48,996 bases of DNA from Tabrizicola soli (GCF_015999335.1 NZ_JAEACP010000029.1:1-48996); one strand, 5' to 3'. Positions 7,657-16,862 are shown, counted from the stretch's first letter. Notes: generated from the letters alone by a model not told the origin. A program made the numbers and translations.

Positions 7657-9221
7657 CAAACGCACTCCTCCAGCACGGCCTTGATCTCGTCCATGATGCC
7701 GAGGATGCGCTGTTCCTGCGCGATGATCGCGTCCACGATCTCGGACGGCGCGCGGTGATCCGCGACCTCGCCGGAATGCGGGTTCTTGATGTCGAGGTTG
7801 CAGGCGATGACGCGCTTCTGCGCATCACGCTGGATCAGGTCGGCCGCAGAGACCTTCCAGGCGCGCTCATCTTCCTCGCGCTTGTTCCACCAAGCGAGGC
7901 AGCCCGCGAACTCCTCATAGACCATCGGCGCGGTCTTCGAATATTTCTTGCGGCCCTCCGGCAGCGGCATCTCGTAATACCAGATGTCTTTCGTCGGTCC
8001 GCTGGTGTCGAAGAAGATCAGGTTTGCCGGGATGTCGGTGTAGGGGGCGAACACGCCCTCGCGCAGGCGGACCACCGTGTGCAGGTTGAACCTTTCCAGC
8101 AGGTCAGCCTTGATCCGCGCCGAGATGCCATCGCCGAACAGCGTGCCGTGCGGGACGACGACCGCGGCCCGCCCGCGCCCGGCGCGTTTCAACCGCCGCA
8201 TGATCAGCTGCAGGAACAGCAGCGCCGTTTCGGCCGTGCGGCGGTCCTCGGGGAAGTTGTTGAGGATGCCCGCTTCCTCCTCGCCACCGAAGGGCGGGTT
8301 GGTGAGGATGATGTTCACCCGTTCGGCCTCGCCGATTTCGTTCAGGCGAAAGCGCAGCGCGTTGCCGGCGTCGATCCGGGGCGCATGCAACCCGTGCAGC
8401 AGCAGATTCAGCTGTGCCAGCAGGTAGGGCAATGACTTGGCCTCGCCCCCGATGATGCTGCCCTCCTGCAGGACGCGGCGTTTTTCGACGGTGTCTGCCT
8501 GCTTTTCCAGATGCAGGAAGGATTCGGTCAGGAATCCGGCGGTGCCGCAGGCGGGATCCAGGATGGTTTCACCGAGCTTCGGGTCCGTCACCTCGACCAT
8601 GAAGCGCACCACCGGGCGCGGGGTGTAGAACTCGCCCGAGTCCCCGGCGGCGTCGCGCATCTCGCGCAGCAGTGTCTCGTAGAGGCGGCCGAGGGTGTGG
8701 ACCTCTTCGGAGGAGTCGAAATGGATGCCGTCGATCAGGTTCACCACGTCGCGCAGCAGGTAGCCACTTTCCATGCGGTTGGCGAAGCCCTGAAAGACTG
8801 TGGCGATCACGTCGCGCCGCTCGCGCCGGCCATTGTCGCCCCGCAAGGCGCGCAGATAGGCGAACAGACCGGGGCCGCGGGTGCCGTCCGGCCGCTCGGT
8901 CATTTCGGAGACGAGGAACGACAGCAGGTCGGGACCGGTGATCCCATCGGCGTCTGCCGCCCAGTCACGCCAGCGATACGGGGCTTCGATGATCGGGCGG
9001 TAGTCCTTGCCCGCCAGGTCCGCGCGCCCTTCCTCGATCCGCTCCATGTCGTCGAGGAACTTCAGGAACATGATCCAGGTGAGCATCGGCAGGCGGTCAA
9101 GGTCGCCGTTCAGCCCCTTGTCCTTGCGCATGATCTTGCGCGCCGACTTGATGATGCTGTCGAGACGCTGGGCAGTGGTCAGTTGCTTCGGCGCAGCCTT
9201 CTTGCGGGCGGTTGTGGCCAA
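7656..9221 (-). CDS. hsdM: type I restriction-modification DNA methyltransferase subunit
   Basis: 521 aa from a TTG start at 9221, preceded by AAGGAG at ideal spacing; upstream frame sequence is low-complexity. N-terminal HsdM helical domain (residues 15-170), then the methyltransferase domain with SAM motif DPACGTAGF (222-230) and catalytic NPPF (308-311), the signature of N6-adenine methylation. It methylates the HsdS-specified site to protect host DNA. It lies 16 bases after hsdR and overlaps hsdS by one base. Confidence 0.93.
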   Translation of the reverse strand: MATTARKKAAPKQLTTAQRLDSIIKSARKIMRKDKGLNGDLDRLPMLTWIMFLKFLDDMERIEEGRADLAGKDYRPIIEAPYRWRDWAADADGITGPDLLSFLVSEMTERPDGTRGPGLFAYLRALRGDNGRRERRDVIATVFQGFANRMESGYLLRDVVNLIDGIHFDSSEEVHTLGRLYETLLREMRDAAGDSGEFYTPRPVVRFMVEVTDPKLGETILDPACGTAGFLTESFLHLEKQADTVEKRRVLQEGSIIGGEAKSLPYLLAQLNLLLHGLHAPRIDAGNALRFRLNEIGEAERVNIILTNPPFGGEEEAGILNNFPEDRRTAETALLFLQLIMRRLKRAGRGRAAVVVPHGTLFGDGISARIKADLLERFNLHTVVRLREGVFAPYTDIPANLIFFDTSGPTKDIWYYEMPLPEGRKKYSKTAPMVYEEFAGCLAWWNKREEDERAWKVSAADLIQRDAQKRVIACNLDIKNPHSGEVADHRAPSEIVDAIIAQEQRILGIMDEIKAVLEECV

Positions 9222-9237
9222 GTTGATCTCCTTCGAT

Positions 9238-11616
9238 TCAGGCGGTGTAGAGCAGACGCTGCAGCTCGGTGACGGCGCTGCGCAGCTCCTTGCTTCCGCC
9301 GAAGCGGGCGGCAATCTCGATCACATTGCCCCATTCGTTGAATGGCGGGACTTCGAGGATGTCGGGCAGCTTGAACTGGGCACTGCCGTGTTCGGCGTAT
9401 TTCTCGAGCACGGCATCCAGAACTTCGCGGGCATCCGGCCCGAAGCGGGCCAGAAACTCGTCCTGTTCCCGCAGCAGACGGTCAGCCCGCTCTCGCCGGG
9501 TGCGCAGCGGCGCGTTGTAGGCGAGATGGCAAAGGAGATCGAACGGGTCGGCCTCCGGCTTTCCGACCGCATCGGCCAGGGAGTCGAGGTCGATGCCCTT
9601 CTCCTCCAGCCGCTCGACGATTTCGGCCCGACGCTCGGGATCGAGCCAGTCCGTGCGCAATTCGGACGCATTGGGATAGAGCGTGCGGACCTTGTCGCCG
9701 GTGTAGTCGGTAAGCTGGCGGCAGGCGAGCTGTCGCCCCTCGGCATCGAGCTCATAAACGAGGTGCCGGACAATCGCGACCTCGCCGCCGTCGACATAGA
9801 ACTTGCGGGGACCGGTCTCGGTCTCGTCGCCGAGATCGACAGGGCCATCCGGAACATCGGGTCCATCGGGGAAATCGTCGGGATCCGGCGCCGTCTCCTC
9901 GATCTCGCGCTCCTCGACGACTTCGCCATCCGCATTGATCACCGCCTCGTCCTCTCGGACGGGATCGCCGTCAAAGGCGGGATCGGCAAACATGCGTGTT
10001 GCCGTGCCGGTATAGTCGATGATGTTGAAGGCGAGCTTGCCGTAGTCTGGCCGGAGGCGCGTGCCGCGCCCGATGATCTGCTTGAACTCCGGCATGGAGC
10101 CCACGACGCGGGCGAGCACGACGTTCTTGCAGGTCGGGGCGTCCACGCCGGTGGTGAGAAGTTGCGAAGTGGTGAGGATGACCGGCGTCTGGGTCTCGAC
10201 ATCCTGGAACTTCGCCCGGTGCGCGCTGCCGACATCACCCTCGTCGGACGTCACCCTACAGACGTAGTCGGGATGATCCTTCACGAGATCGGTGTTCAGG
10301 GCGGCGAGCGCCTGCCGCATTTCGAGCGCGTGTTCCTGGTCGACGCAGAAGACGATGGTCTTGGCGAAGCGGTCGGTCTCGGCCATGAAGCCCGCGAGGT
10401 GTTTCGCGATGGCCTGCGTTCTTGCACGAAGCGCCACGACCCGCTCGAAGTCTCGCGTGGAGTATTCGGCGTCGGGGATCTCACGTCCGTAGCGGTCAAG
10501 CTCGCCCCGCGTCGGGCGCCAACCGGCAGCATCGTAGTCCGAGATGACACGGTGAACGCGGTACGGGGCAAGGAAGCCGTCGGCGATGCCCTGCGCAAGG
10601 CTGTATTCGTAGAGCGGATCGCCGAAGTAGTTGTAGGTGTCGACGTTGTCCTCGCGCCGCGGCGTCGCCGTCATGCCGATCTGGGTCGCGGGCTCGAACC
10701 ACTCGAGAATCTCGCGCCAGTTGCTGTCGTCCCGCGCGCTGCCCCGGTGGCATTCGTCGATGATGATGAGGTCGAAGAAGTCGCGAGCATATTCGCGATA
10801 GAGGCCGGGGCGGTTCTCGTCACGCGCGATGGACTGGTAGATCGCGAAATACATATCGCGGCTCTTGACCGCCATGCCACCAGCGATCTTGTGCCGAGCA
10901 TCGCCGAACGGGCTGAAATCCTTGGCCATCGGATCGTCGACCAGGACATTCCTATCAGCAAGAAACAGGATCTTCGGGTTTCTGTTCACCCCTTTCGAGT
11001 TCCAGCGTGCCGACCAGAGCTTCCAACTGATCTGGAAGGCAACGGCGGTCTTGCCCGATCCGGTACAAAGGGTGAGCAGTGCCCGCTTCCTGCCCTGAAG
11101 CGCCGCCTGAACGGCGCGGTTCACGGCGATCTCCTGATAATAGCGAAGGGGCTTGGCCCGATCCGGAAATGTGGGCGTCAGCAGCCGTTCGGCCACTTGG
11201 TCATCGACGATGCCCTCGGCGCGGCGGAGCCGGGCCCAGAGGTCATCAGGCGCCGGAAAATCCCCGATAGTTCGCTCGATCCCGGTCGTATAGTCGAATT
11301 CGACGATTTCGATGCCATTGGTGGAATACGCGAACCGAAGGCCAAGGATCTCGGCATACTCCTTGGCTTGCTGAAGCCCCTCTGCGGCATGCCTGTAGCG
11401 GGACTTGGCTTCAACAACCGCGATCGGAAAGTCTGGATTATACCGAAGCAGATAGTCAGAGCGCTTCTGCTTGCCCCGGCGCGCCTTGCCGCCGACAAAC
11501 ACGACCCGGCCGTCAGTGAAAGTTCTCTGCTCGTTGATGGCGTGAGGGCGATCGTCCCAGCCGGCTGCCTGCAGCTTGGGGACGACGAACTTCCTGCAGG
11601 TATCGGCCTCGTTCAT
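9238..11616 (-). CDS. hsdR: type I restriction endonuclease subunit R
   Basis: 792 aa. The N-terminal nuclease domain has the PD-(D/E)XK residues Asp54 and Glu69-Ala-Lys71. Helicase/translocase domain follows with Walker A TGSGKT (185-190), DECH box (287-290), TATPRRED, and the RGTRLRPD motif VI region. An acidic linker (about 580-610) precedes the C-terminal domain. ATG 11616 is preferred over the TTG two codons upstream. As first gene of the operon it would cut unmodified invading DNA. All key motifs appear intact. Confidence 0.93.
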   Translation of the reverse strand: MNEADTCRKFVVPKLQAAGWDDRPHAINEQRTFTDGRVVFVGGKARRGKQKRSDYLLRYNPDFPIAVVEAKSRYRHAAEGLQQAKEYAEILGLRFAYSTNGIEIVEFDYTTGIERTIGDFPAPDDLWARLRRAEGIVDDQVAERLLTPTFPDRAKPLRYYQEIAVNRAVQAALQGRKRALLTLCTGSGKTAVAFQISWKLWSARWNSKGVNRNPKILFLADRNVLVDDPMAKDFSPFGDARHKIAGGMAVKSRDMYFAIYQSIARDENRPGLYREYARDFFDLIIIDECHRGSARDDSNWREILEWFEPATQIGMTATPRREDNVDTYNYFGDPLYEYSLAQGIADGFLAPYRVHRVISDYDAAGWRPTRGELDRYGREIPDAEYSTRDFERVVALRARTQAIAKHLAGFMAETDRFAKTIVFCVDQEHALEMRQALAALNTDLVKDHPDYVCRVTSDEGDVGSAHRAKFQDVETQTPVILTTSQLLTTGVDAPTCKNVVLARVVGSMPEFKQIIGRGTRLRPDYGKLAFNIIDYTGTATRMFADPAFDGDPVREDEAVINADGEVVEEREIEETAPDPDDFPDGPDVPDGPVDLGDETETGPRKFYVDGGEVAIVRHLVYELDAEGRQLACRQLTDYTGDKVRTLYPNASELRTDWLDPERRAEIVERLEEKGIDLDSLADAVGKPEADPFDLLCHLAYNAPLRTRRERADRLLREQDEFLARFGPDAREVLDAVLEKYAEHGSAQFKLPDILEVPPFNEWGNVIEIAARFGGSKELRSAVTELQRLLYTA

Positions 11617-11773
11617 GCGCAATCTACTTTGCCCGGTTTCGACATGCCGTCGCGCGGCCCACGGCTTGTCAAAGAACTCGGCTCAGATCAATGCGCAATT
11701 CTTTGGTTTGGCGGCTCTTTCGCCTGACAACGGCTCCCAGAGGCTACAGTCTGGCCGACTGCTGCCGCAAGCC

Positions 11774-12169
11774 CTATTGCGTCCCGGGCAACAGGGATTC
11801 GATCTGACCCGACCATTCATCCGGAATCTGCCCACGCAGGGACTGGAGTGTGAGGCCCGGCGGCTGCCGCCCTTCAAGGATCGCCTCGACGAGATCGGGG
11901 GCAAGCTGCGTCAGCCGAAGCACCCGCGTGAGGTAGGAGACCGCGATACGCTCGCGCGCGGCCAGCTCGGCGACCGTGGCGAAATCCCCGGATTCCAGCA
12001 TACGCTTCCAGCGGAAGGCCCGGGCCAGCGCCTTGACGAGGGCATCATCGGGACGGCGCTGGGCGGATGCGCCCTCGGACAGCAGCATCTCCTTCCGCCC
12101 GCCTCGCTTGATGATGCGAAACGGGACATGGATGGTGACGGTCTCGGGGATCGGTGTGGCACGGGTCAT
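11774..12169 (-). CDS. recombinase-associated HTH protein
   Basis: 131 aa. The middle (ATVAELAARERIAVSYLTRVLRL, about 65-87) reads as a ParB/KorB-type helix-turn-helix, followed by a short C-terminal region (LTLQSLRGQIPDEW). ATG overlaps the recombinase stop (ATGA 12166-12169). Genes like this commonly follow DUF2924/serine recombinase cassettes in alphaproteobacterial islands; a role in recombination directionality or regulation is inferred, not shown. Confidence 0.7.
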   Translation of the reverse strand: MTRATPIPETVTIHVPFRIIKRGGRKEMLLSEGASAQRRPDDALVKALARAFRWKRMLESGDFATVAELAARERIAVSYLTRVLRLTQLAPDLVEAILEGRQPPGLTLQSLRGQIPDEWSGQIESLLPGTQ

Positions 12170-13488
12170 ACTGTTGCTCCGATGTCGGTGGCCATTTCGC
12201 GCGCCAGCCCGGCCAGCCCGTCCATGCGCAGCCGGACCTTCAGGCCTTCGGTGCCGATCTCGACCCGCTCGACCAGAAGCCCAACGATGCGGGCCTGTTC
12301 GGCGGGGAAGAGTTCATCCCACAGCGGGTCGAGCCGGATCAGCGCGTCGCGCGCGTCGGCCTCGGTGATCTCGCCGTGCTGCACCCGCGCGGCCTTCCAC
12401 GTGCCCGCGACGATTTCCGGCTGGCGGAACACGGCGCGAAGCTGGTCGATGATGGCAGCCTCGATCTCACCTGCGGGCACGCGACCGATGGGACATGCGC
12501 CCGCGCCATGCTTCAGCACGGTCTGGCTGACGTAATAGCGATAGAGCCGCCCGCCCTTGCGGGTGTGGGTCGGCGAGAACGCCGCGCCGTCCGGCCCGAA
12601 CAGCAGCCCCTTCAGCAGTGCGGGCGTGTCGGCGCGGGTCCGGGCGGCGCGCTTGCGCGGGCTTTCGGTCAGGATGGCGTGAACCCGGTCCCACGTTTCG
12701 CGGTCGATGATGGCGTCGTGCTCGCCGGGATAGCTCTCGCCCTTATGCACCGCCTCGCCGATATAGGCACGGTTCGACAGCATCCGGTAGATGTACTTCT
12801 TGTCGATCCGGTTGCCGTGCGGGGTGCGGATGCCGCGCTTGCCCACCTCCCGCGCCAGTTCCGTGCAGGACCCGATCTCGAGAAACCGGGCGAAGATCCA
12901 GCACACATGCGCGGCGGATTCCTCATCCACCAGCAGCTTGCGATTCTCGACCCGATAGCCATAGGGCGGGACCCCGCCCATCCACATCCCCTTCCTGCGG
13001 CTGGCGGCGACCTTGTCGCGGATGCGCTCGGCCGTCACCTCGCGCTCGAACTGGGCGAAGCTGAGCAGGATGTTCAGTGTCAGCCGCCCCATCGAGGTGG
13101 TGGTATTGAACGACTGCGTCACCGAGACGAAGGTCACACCGTTCCGGTCGAACACCTCGACCAGCTTGGCAAAATCCGCCAGCGAGCGGCTGAGGCGGTC
13201 GATCTTGTAGACCACCACCACATCGACCAGCCCGTCCTCGATGTCGTCTATCAGCCGCCGCAGGCCCGGCCGTTCCAGCGTGCCGCCGGAGATGCCGCCG
13301 TCATCATACTGATCGCGGACCAGCACCCAGCCTTCGGATCGTTGGCTGGCGATGTAGGATTCGCAGGCCTCCCGCTGGGCGTGCAGGCTGTTGAACTCCT
13401 GCTCCAATCCCTCCTCGGAGGATTTCCTTGTATAGACGGCGCAGCGGAGCTTGCGGACGGGTTTCGGCTTTTCCGACGGCTTCGTCAT
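12166..13488 (-). CDS. large serine recombinase (site-specific integrase/invertase family)
   Basis: 440 aa. N-terminal resolvase domain has the nucleophile Ser23 in AVYTRKSSEEG, then DDGGISGGTLERPGL and VYKIDRLSRSL motifs; next come the recombinase domain (about 190-290, GVPPYGYR) and a C-terminal part equivalent to the zinc-ribbon region (YRYYVSQTVLKHG) that appears to lack most zinc Cys, as is common in this alphaproteobacterial group. It is the only integrase candidate in the window and may mobilise the island or the prophage. Start ATG 13488 overlaps the DUF2924 stop. Confidence 0.9.
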   Translation of the reverse strand: MTKPSEKPKPVRKLRCAVYTRKSSEEGLEQEFNSLHAQREACESYIASQRSEGWVLVRDQYDDGGISGGTLERPGLRRLIDDIEDGLVDVVVVYKIDRLSRSLADFAKLVEVFDRNGVTFVSVTQSFNTTTSMGRLTLNILLSFAQFEREVTAERIRDKVAASRRKGMWMGGVPPYGYRVENRKLLVDEESAAHVCWIFARFLEIGSCTELAREVGKRGIRTPHGNRIDKKYIYRMLSNRAYIGEAVHKGESYPGEHDAIIDRETWDRVHAILTESPRKRAARTRADTPALLKGLLFGPDGAAFSPTHTRKGGRLYRYYVSQTVLKHGAGACPIGRVPAGEIEAAIIDQLRAVFRQPEIVAGTWKAARVQHGEITEADARDALIRLDPLWDELFPAEQARIVGLLVERVEIGTEGLKVRLRMDGLAGLAREMATDIGATV

Positions 13489-13940
13489 GCCCGACCCCGG
13501 TGGTTCTTCAGCCCGAAGAACACCCAGCCGTTCCAGCGGGTGCCAGTGATCGCGCGGGCGATGGCCGACAGCGACTTGTAGGGCCGGCCCTGCCATTCGA
13601 AGCCGTCGGCGGTGACGGTGACGATCTGTTCGACGCCCTGCCACTCGCGCAGAAGCCGTGTGCCGGTAATGGGGCGGTCGCGGTCGGCGCGGATGCCGCG
13701 CTTATTTCGATCGCCGCCGTCGAGTTCCTCGCCCAGCCGTTCCAGCCGCCGGATCGTCTCCGGTTTTAGCCCGCCATGGGCGAGTTCCTGGATCCGGTAG
13801 GACAGCCGACTCTCCAGGTAACGGCGGTTGAACGGCGGCGGCTCGCTGTCGAACAGGTCGCGCCACTGTTTCTTCAGGTCGAGCGTCGGCGTGGTCTTGA
13901 GCGCGGCGAGGCGCGCGGGAATGGGATCGGGCTTGTTCAT
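13485..13940 (-). CDS. DUF2924 domain-containing protein
   Basis: 151 aa. Typical DUF2924 features: LAALKTTPTLDLKKQWRDLF near the N-terminus, NRRYLESRLSYRIQELAHG, and a C-terminal EWQGRPYKSLSAIARAITG block resembling a small DNA-binding fold. The family is nearly always adjacent to large serine recombinases and is thought to assist them. It overlaps the recombinase and the upstream 67-aa gene by 4 bases each. Confidence 0.88.
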   Translation of the reverse strand: MNKPDPIPARLAALKTTPTLDLKKQWRDLFDSEPPPFNRRYLESRLSYRIQELAHGGLKPETIRRLERLGEELDGGDRNKRGIRADRDRPITGTRLLREWQGVEQIVTVTADGFEWQGRPYKSLSAIARAITGTRWNGWVFFGLKNHRGRA

Positions 13941-14140
13941 GCATTTCTCCGGCGAGTTGGAGTTGCATGACGGCATTTGTCGTGCGGAGAGTGTAGGCAA
14001 CGTTCTCCAGTATCGTCAGATACTTCGCCCATTTCCCGCATCCGCAGCCGAACCAGCCCGAGCGCCATCAGGCCGCACAGCTCGGCGCGGCGTTCCGCGG
14101 GCGTCATCTGGTCGGGCGGGAGCGGATTGGGGCGCTTCAT
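13937..14140 (-). CDS. recombinase-cassette small protein, 67 aa
   Basis: Starts MKRPNPLPPDQMTPAERRAEL, a sequence style common for the small protein upstream of DUF2924. It has a predicted helix (residues 12-35) and a His/Cys-containing tail. First gene of the four-gene minus-strand cassette, with ATGA overlap to DUF2924. No clear Shine-Dalgarno. Function unknown. Confidence 0.65.
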   Translation of the reverse strand: MKRPNPLPPDQMTPAERRAELCGLMALGLVRLRMREMGEVSDDTGERCLHSPHDKCRHATPTRRRNA

Positions 14141-14214
14141 GTCGAGGGGATACCTGTTCGGTGCTGTCGATACCGATCAAAAGCCACCCGGATGCGCGGA
14201 ACGGGACAAGACCG

Positions 14215-14242
14215 TTGCCAGTGTGCTCTGGCCGAATAGACT
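14215..14242 (+). promoter_or_regulatory. possible sigma70-type promoter
   Basis: TTGCCA (14215-14220) and TAGACT (14237-14242) are 16 bases apart, about 50 bases before the TTG start of the 712-aa gene, in the 150-bp divergent gap with the recombinase cassette. Match is moderate only. Confidence 0.25.
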
Positions 14243-14290
14243 AGCGTTCGAAGATCTCGTCCGCTGTGTATCGCGTAGGTTGGAACTGTC

Positions 14291-16429
14291 TTGGCAAAAC
14301 GAAGCGCTGAAAATAATCCAAGTCTTGAGCTGCTCATCAAGGAAGCGGCTCCCGCACTGGTTGGCAAATTTCTTTCACATCCCGACTTCACTAGTCTGGG
14401 ATTGGGCGTTGTCGGCCAAGCGGAGGGGGCGGTCGAAACCGCAGTTTCGGAGATTCGGCGCAAGTCAGCGGCTGCTTCCTTTCAAATTGAACAGGCAGCT
14501 TCCGAGATTCTGGATCAGTCAGAGGACGTCCCAGACCGCTTAGCTCTTCGTATCGTAGAGGAGCGGCTGAGCGACGAATTTATTTCCCGGTATCGAGATA
14601 CTGTTGGTGGCCTCAATAGAGCACTATTAAGATGGATCGAAGCTCCATCCGTTTTTGTCGAAGTTGATCGAACCTGGCGTTTCCAGAGGTTCCGGGAAAC
14701 TGGTCGTTTTTATGAAGGGCGCTTTGTCGATATTCCCATTCGACTGTCAACTGACGACATAGAGTGCGACAAACTTGAACAGGAAATTGAGTCGCAGCTT
14801 GGACTGGTCGACGGCTGCAAAGTCTATGCTTGGAACGACCTCAGTGCAGACCCCCGAAGTGATAGAATCATATTACTCGTGATGAGTGGCGGCCAAAATG
14901 TGCGTGTTCGCGAATGGAAAACGGGACAAGAACCAAGGCCACTAGATTATCAACCAGTCGACGAATTTCTGATTAGCTACACCCCCTCTCGCGGCATGAT
15001 CGAGGTATGCGCTCAAGATCCGGTTGCTCGCCGTGTGCTGGGTGAATCTTTTGCGAAGAAGGTTTTGAATGTAGACCTGTTGACCCGACCACTGAGCTGG
15101 GAGGTTTATAATCTTTGGCGGTTTCGCGAGACAGTGGAGCTCGACATTCCGGCACATCTGAAAGGACGCGTTCTCGCAACTACTGTCATCGAAGCTTCCA
15201 TAACTGCTGGGATCAAGGGACAGACTTTCTCTGCAAAATGCGGACCGAAGGACGACATGCGTCCCTTCGCGAAAAGGCTCTTGGCCGCGGTTCGGGGACT
15301 GCCAGGGGCTGGCAGGATAGTACGGGTCGTAATTCATGTGACTTACCAGCCGCACGGGAGGGAGCGTGCGTCAAGCTTTACCTTTGCCTTGTCAGGGAAA
15401 AACCGCTCGACGGTCGCGGGCCTCAGGCAGAGGGAGCGCATCGCAATTGCAAATGCACTTCTGGAGCATTGGAAAGTTGTTGAAAAATATCAGTCACTCT
15501 CGGGCGCAGAGATGAGCACTGCCATACCAAATATCCTTCGTTTGCTGGACCACGCCCCGGGGCCCGTCGAGGCGGACATGATCGAAGGTCTCGGGGGAGA
15601 CATCGCTCTATTGAACAAGGCCAGCATTACTGTCCGTCGCGGGCTCGCAGATATTGTCCTTTTAGAGGACGAACTTTGGAATGTGGGTGATGATGCAGTC
15701 CTGAAGGCAGATGGAAGCGTCGTTGCAGTCGACTCAGAGAAACGTGAAGGTCCCACTCTCCCGCGTAAGGTGGTCGAGCAATACGAAATTCGCACCGACG
15801 AAATACTGCATGAAATCCTGTCTGCGATGACATTTGTAAAGCGCACAGGGCGGCGCGTTTCCGAAACAAAAAATCTCTGGCGGGTCGGCAGCGTTGAGAT
15901 CGAAGGTGTAACTATCCCGGTGTGGATCGCCCGTAACCTCGACAATGGAGAGGTTTGTGCGGAAGTCGATACAGCGTTGCGCCGGATGCCTGATTTGCCC
16001 CAGGGAGTGGTCTTGGCAACAGGTGTGTCGCCTTTCCAGTGTCTTGGCAGTCATGTTGTTGTTCCCATTACTTCTTGCCTGGGTCCAGGCAAAGAAGCTG
16101 ATGCAGAGCTTTTGAAGACCGAATTTCTTGCCGGTCGGGCTCTCGCCGCAGCAGGCGAGCGCGCGCGGCTTTTGCAGGTGGGTGCTACCCTTGCCAAACT
16201 TGTCGTTCCCGGGAAAGGCGAGATTGTCGTGAACGGCAAGACGCGGGTCGATGCGACGCGCCTAATGGTGGACGCCGCGAACGCGGGCGGCCTAGCCGTG
16301 CCGACAGGCGACATCTGCGGTGAAGGCATGGATCATCCAAGGCAGGTATACGGCACCGCTTTATGGAAGGACCTATACCCCAAGTTCATCGAGAGTGGGG
16401 GACGAGGGTCGTGGCGCATCGCACGCTAA
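14291..16429 (+). CDS. unrecognised 712-aa protein, accessory candidate
   Basis: A long frame starting TTG (14291). The DNA is visibly richer in A/T than its neighbours, with codons such as aaa, att and ttt, suggesting separate acquisition. I see no Walker, nuclease, protease or membrane motif. The N-terminal third is helical (QIEQAASEILDQSED), the middle (about 100-330) alternates strand-like segments, and the last 90 residues (DATRLMVDAANAGG and GTALWKDLYPKFIE) could be a winged-helix-like domain. It stands alone between a recombinase cassette and the phage early genes, where cargo genes are common. Defence or host-interaction role is only inferred from location. Confidence 0.75.
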   Translation: MAKRSAENNPSLELLIKEAAPALVGKFLSHPDFTSLGLGVVGQAEGAVETAVSEIRRKSAAASFQIEQAASEILDQSEDVPDRLALRIVEERLSDEFISRYRDTVGGLNRALLRWIEAPSVFVEVDRTWRFQRFRETGRFYEGRFVDIPIRLSTDDIECDKLEQEIESQLGLVDGCKVYAWNDLSADPRSDRIILLVMSGGQNVRVREWKTGQEPRPLDYQPVDEFLISYTPSRGMIEVCAQDPVARRVLGESFAKKVLNVDLLTRPLSWEVYNLWRFRETVELDIPAHLKGRVLATTVIEASITAGIKGQTFSAKCGPKDDMRPFAKRLLAAVRGLPGAGRIVRVVIHVTYQPHGRERASSFTFALSGKNRSTVAGLRQRERIAIANALLEHWKVVEKYQSLSGAEMSTAIPNILRLLDHAPGPVEADMIEGLGGDIALLNKASITVRRGLADIVLLEDELWNVGDDAVLKADGSVVAVDSEKREGPTLPRKVVEQYEIRTDEILHEILSAMTFVKRTGRRVSETKNLWRVGSVEIEGVTIPVWIARNLDNGEVCAEVDTALRRMPDLPQGVVLATGVSPFQCLGSHVVVPITSCLGPGKEADAELLKTEFLAGRALAAAGERARLLQVGATLAKLVVPGKGEIVVNGKTRVDATRLMVDAANAGGLAVPTGDICGEGMDHPRQVYGTALWKDLYPKFIESGGRGSWRIAR

Positions 16430-16441
16430 GCGCTCGTCCGA

Positions 16442-16460
16442 CTAGGTTTCAGCTAGGTTT
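16442..16460 (+). repeat. tandem CTAGGTTT direct repeats
   Basis: CTAGGTTT occurs at 16442-16449 and 16453-16460, an 11-base period (one helical turn), in the leader before the first phage early gene. It could be an operator. No other copies were noticed. Confidence 0.35.
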
Positions 16461-16497
16461 GGCTGCCTGACCCACTCTGATTCCCCGTGATCTGAGA

Positions 16498-16521
16498 AGG
16501 CTCCTCTCAACAAAGGAGCCT
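16498..16521 (+). promoter_or_regulatory. hairpin sequestering the Shine-Dalgarno of the Com-like gene
   Basis: AGGCTCCT (16498-16505) and AGGAGCCT (16514-16521) are perfect inverted repeats around an 8-base loop. The right arm contains the AGGAG ribosome site (16514-16518) seven bases before ATG 16526, so folding would block initiation. No T run follows, so it is not a terminator. In phage Mu, Com opens a comparable inhibitory stem on mom mRNA; here the stem lies on the Com-like gene itself, so autoregulation is a reasonable inference. Confidence 0.65.
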
Positions 16522-16525
16522 CCAG

Positions 16526-16762
16526 ATGGCCTACCCACTTCAAGCTCGAGCGCGTTCATCGCTCAGCCCGCTGAGCACCAAGCCCACCACCTCCAATTCG
16601 GAATGGCGCTGCACGCGCTGTGACAAGCTGCTCGGCGTCTGCCGGGACGGCCGCATGCACCTGCGCTTCGCGCGGGGGCACGAGTATCTCGTGGGCTTCC
16701 CGGTTCAGGCCACCTGCCGCGGGTGCGGCACGCTGAACCACGCGACCGCGCCCGCGCGCTGA
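16526..16762 (+). CDS. Com-like zinc-finger protein (Mu Com family)
   Basis: 78 aa with zinc-binding pairs Cys29-x2-Cys32 (CTRC) and Cys64-x2-Cys67 (CRGC), and the family-typical RCTRCDKLLG start and CGTLN end. Mu Com is an RNA-binding translational activator of the mom DNA-modification gene. Two DNA methyltransferase genes lie further along (27798, 29123), but no mom gene is seen. The leader folds over its own ribosome site (16498-16521). First gene of the early block. Confidence 0.75.
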   Translation: MAYPLQARARSSLSPLSTKPTTSNSEWRCTRCDKLLGVCRDGRMHLRFARGHEYLVGFPVQATCRGCGTLNHATAPAR

Positions 16763-16862
16763 CGCGCGCATTCACCCACCCCCCCTGAAATCGCAGAGAC
16801 GCGCGACGTCCTGACCTGGCCACGAGAAGGCGCCGGACGCCTGGCCGCAAGGCAGGCGTCCG

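Noticed and set aside
9007-11727. 906-aa plus-strand open frame
   Set aside because: Shadow of hsdR and hsdM on the opposite strand; high GC removes stops in several frames.
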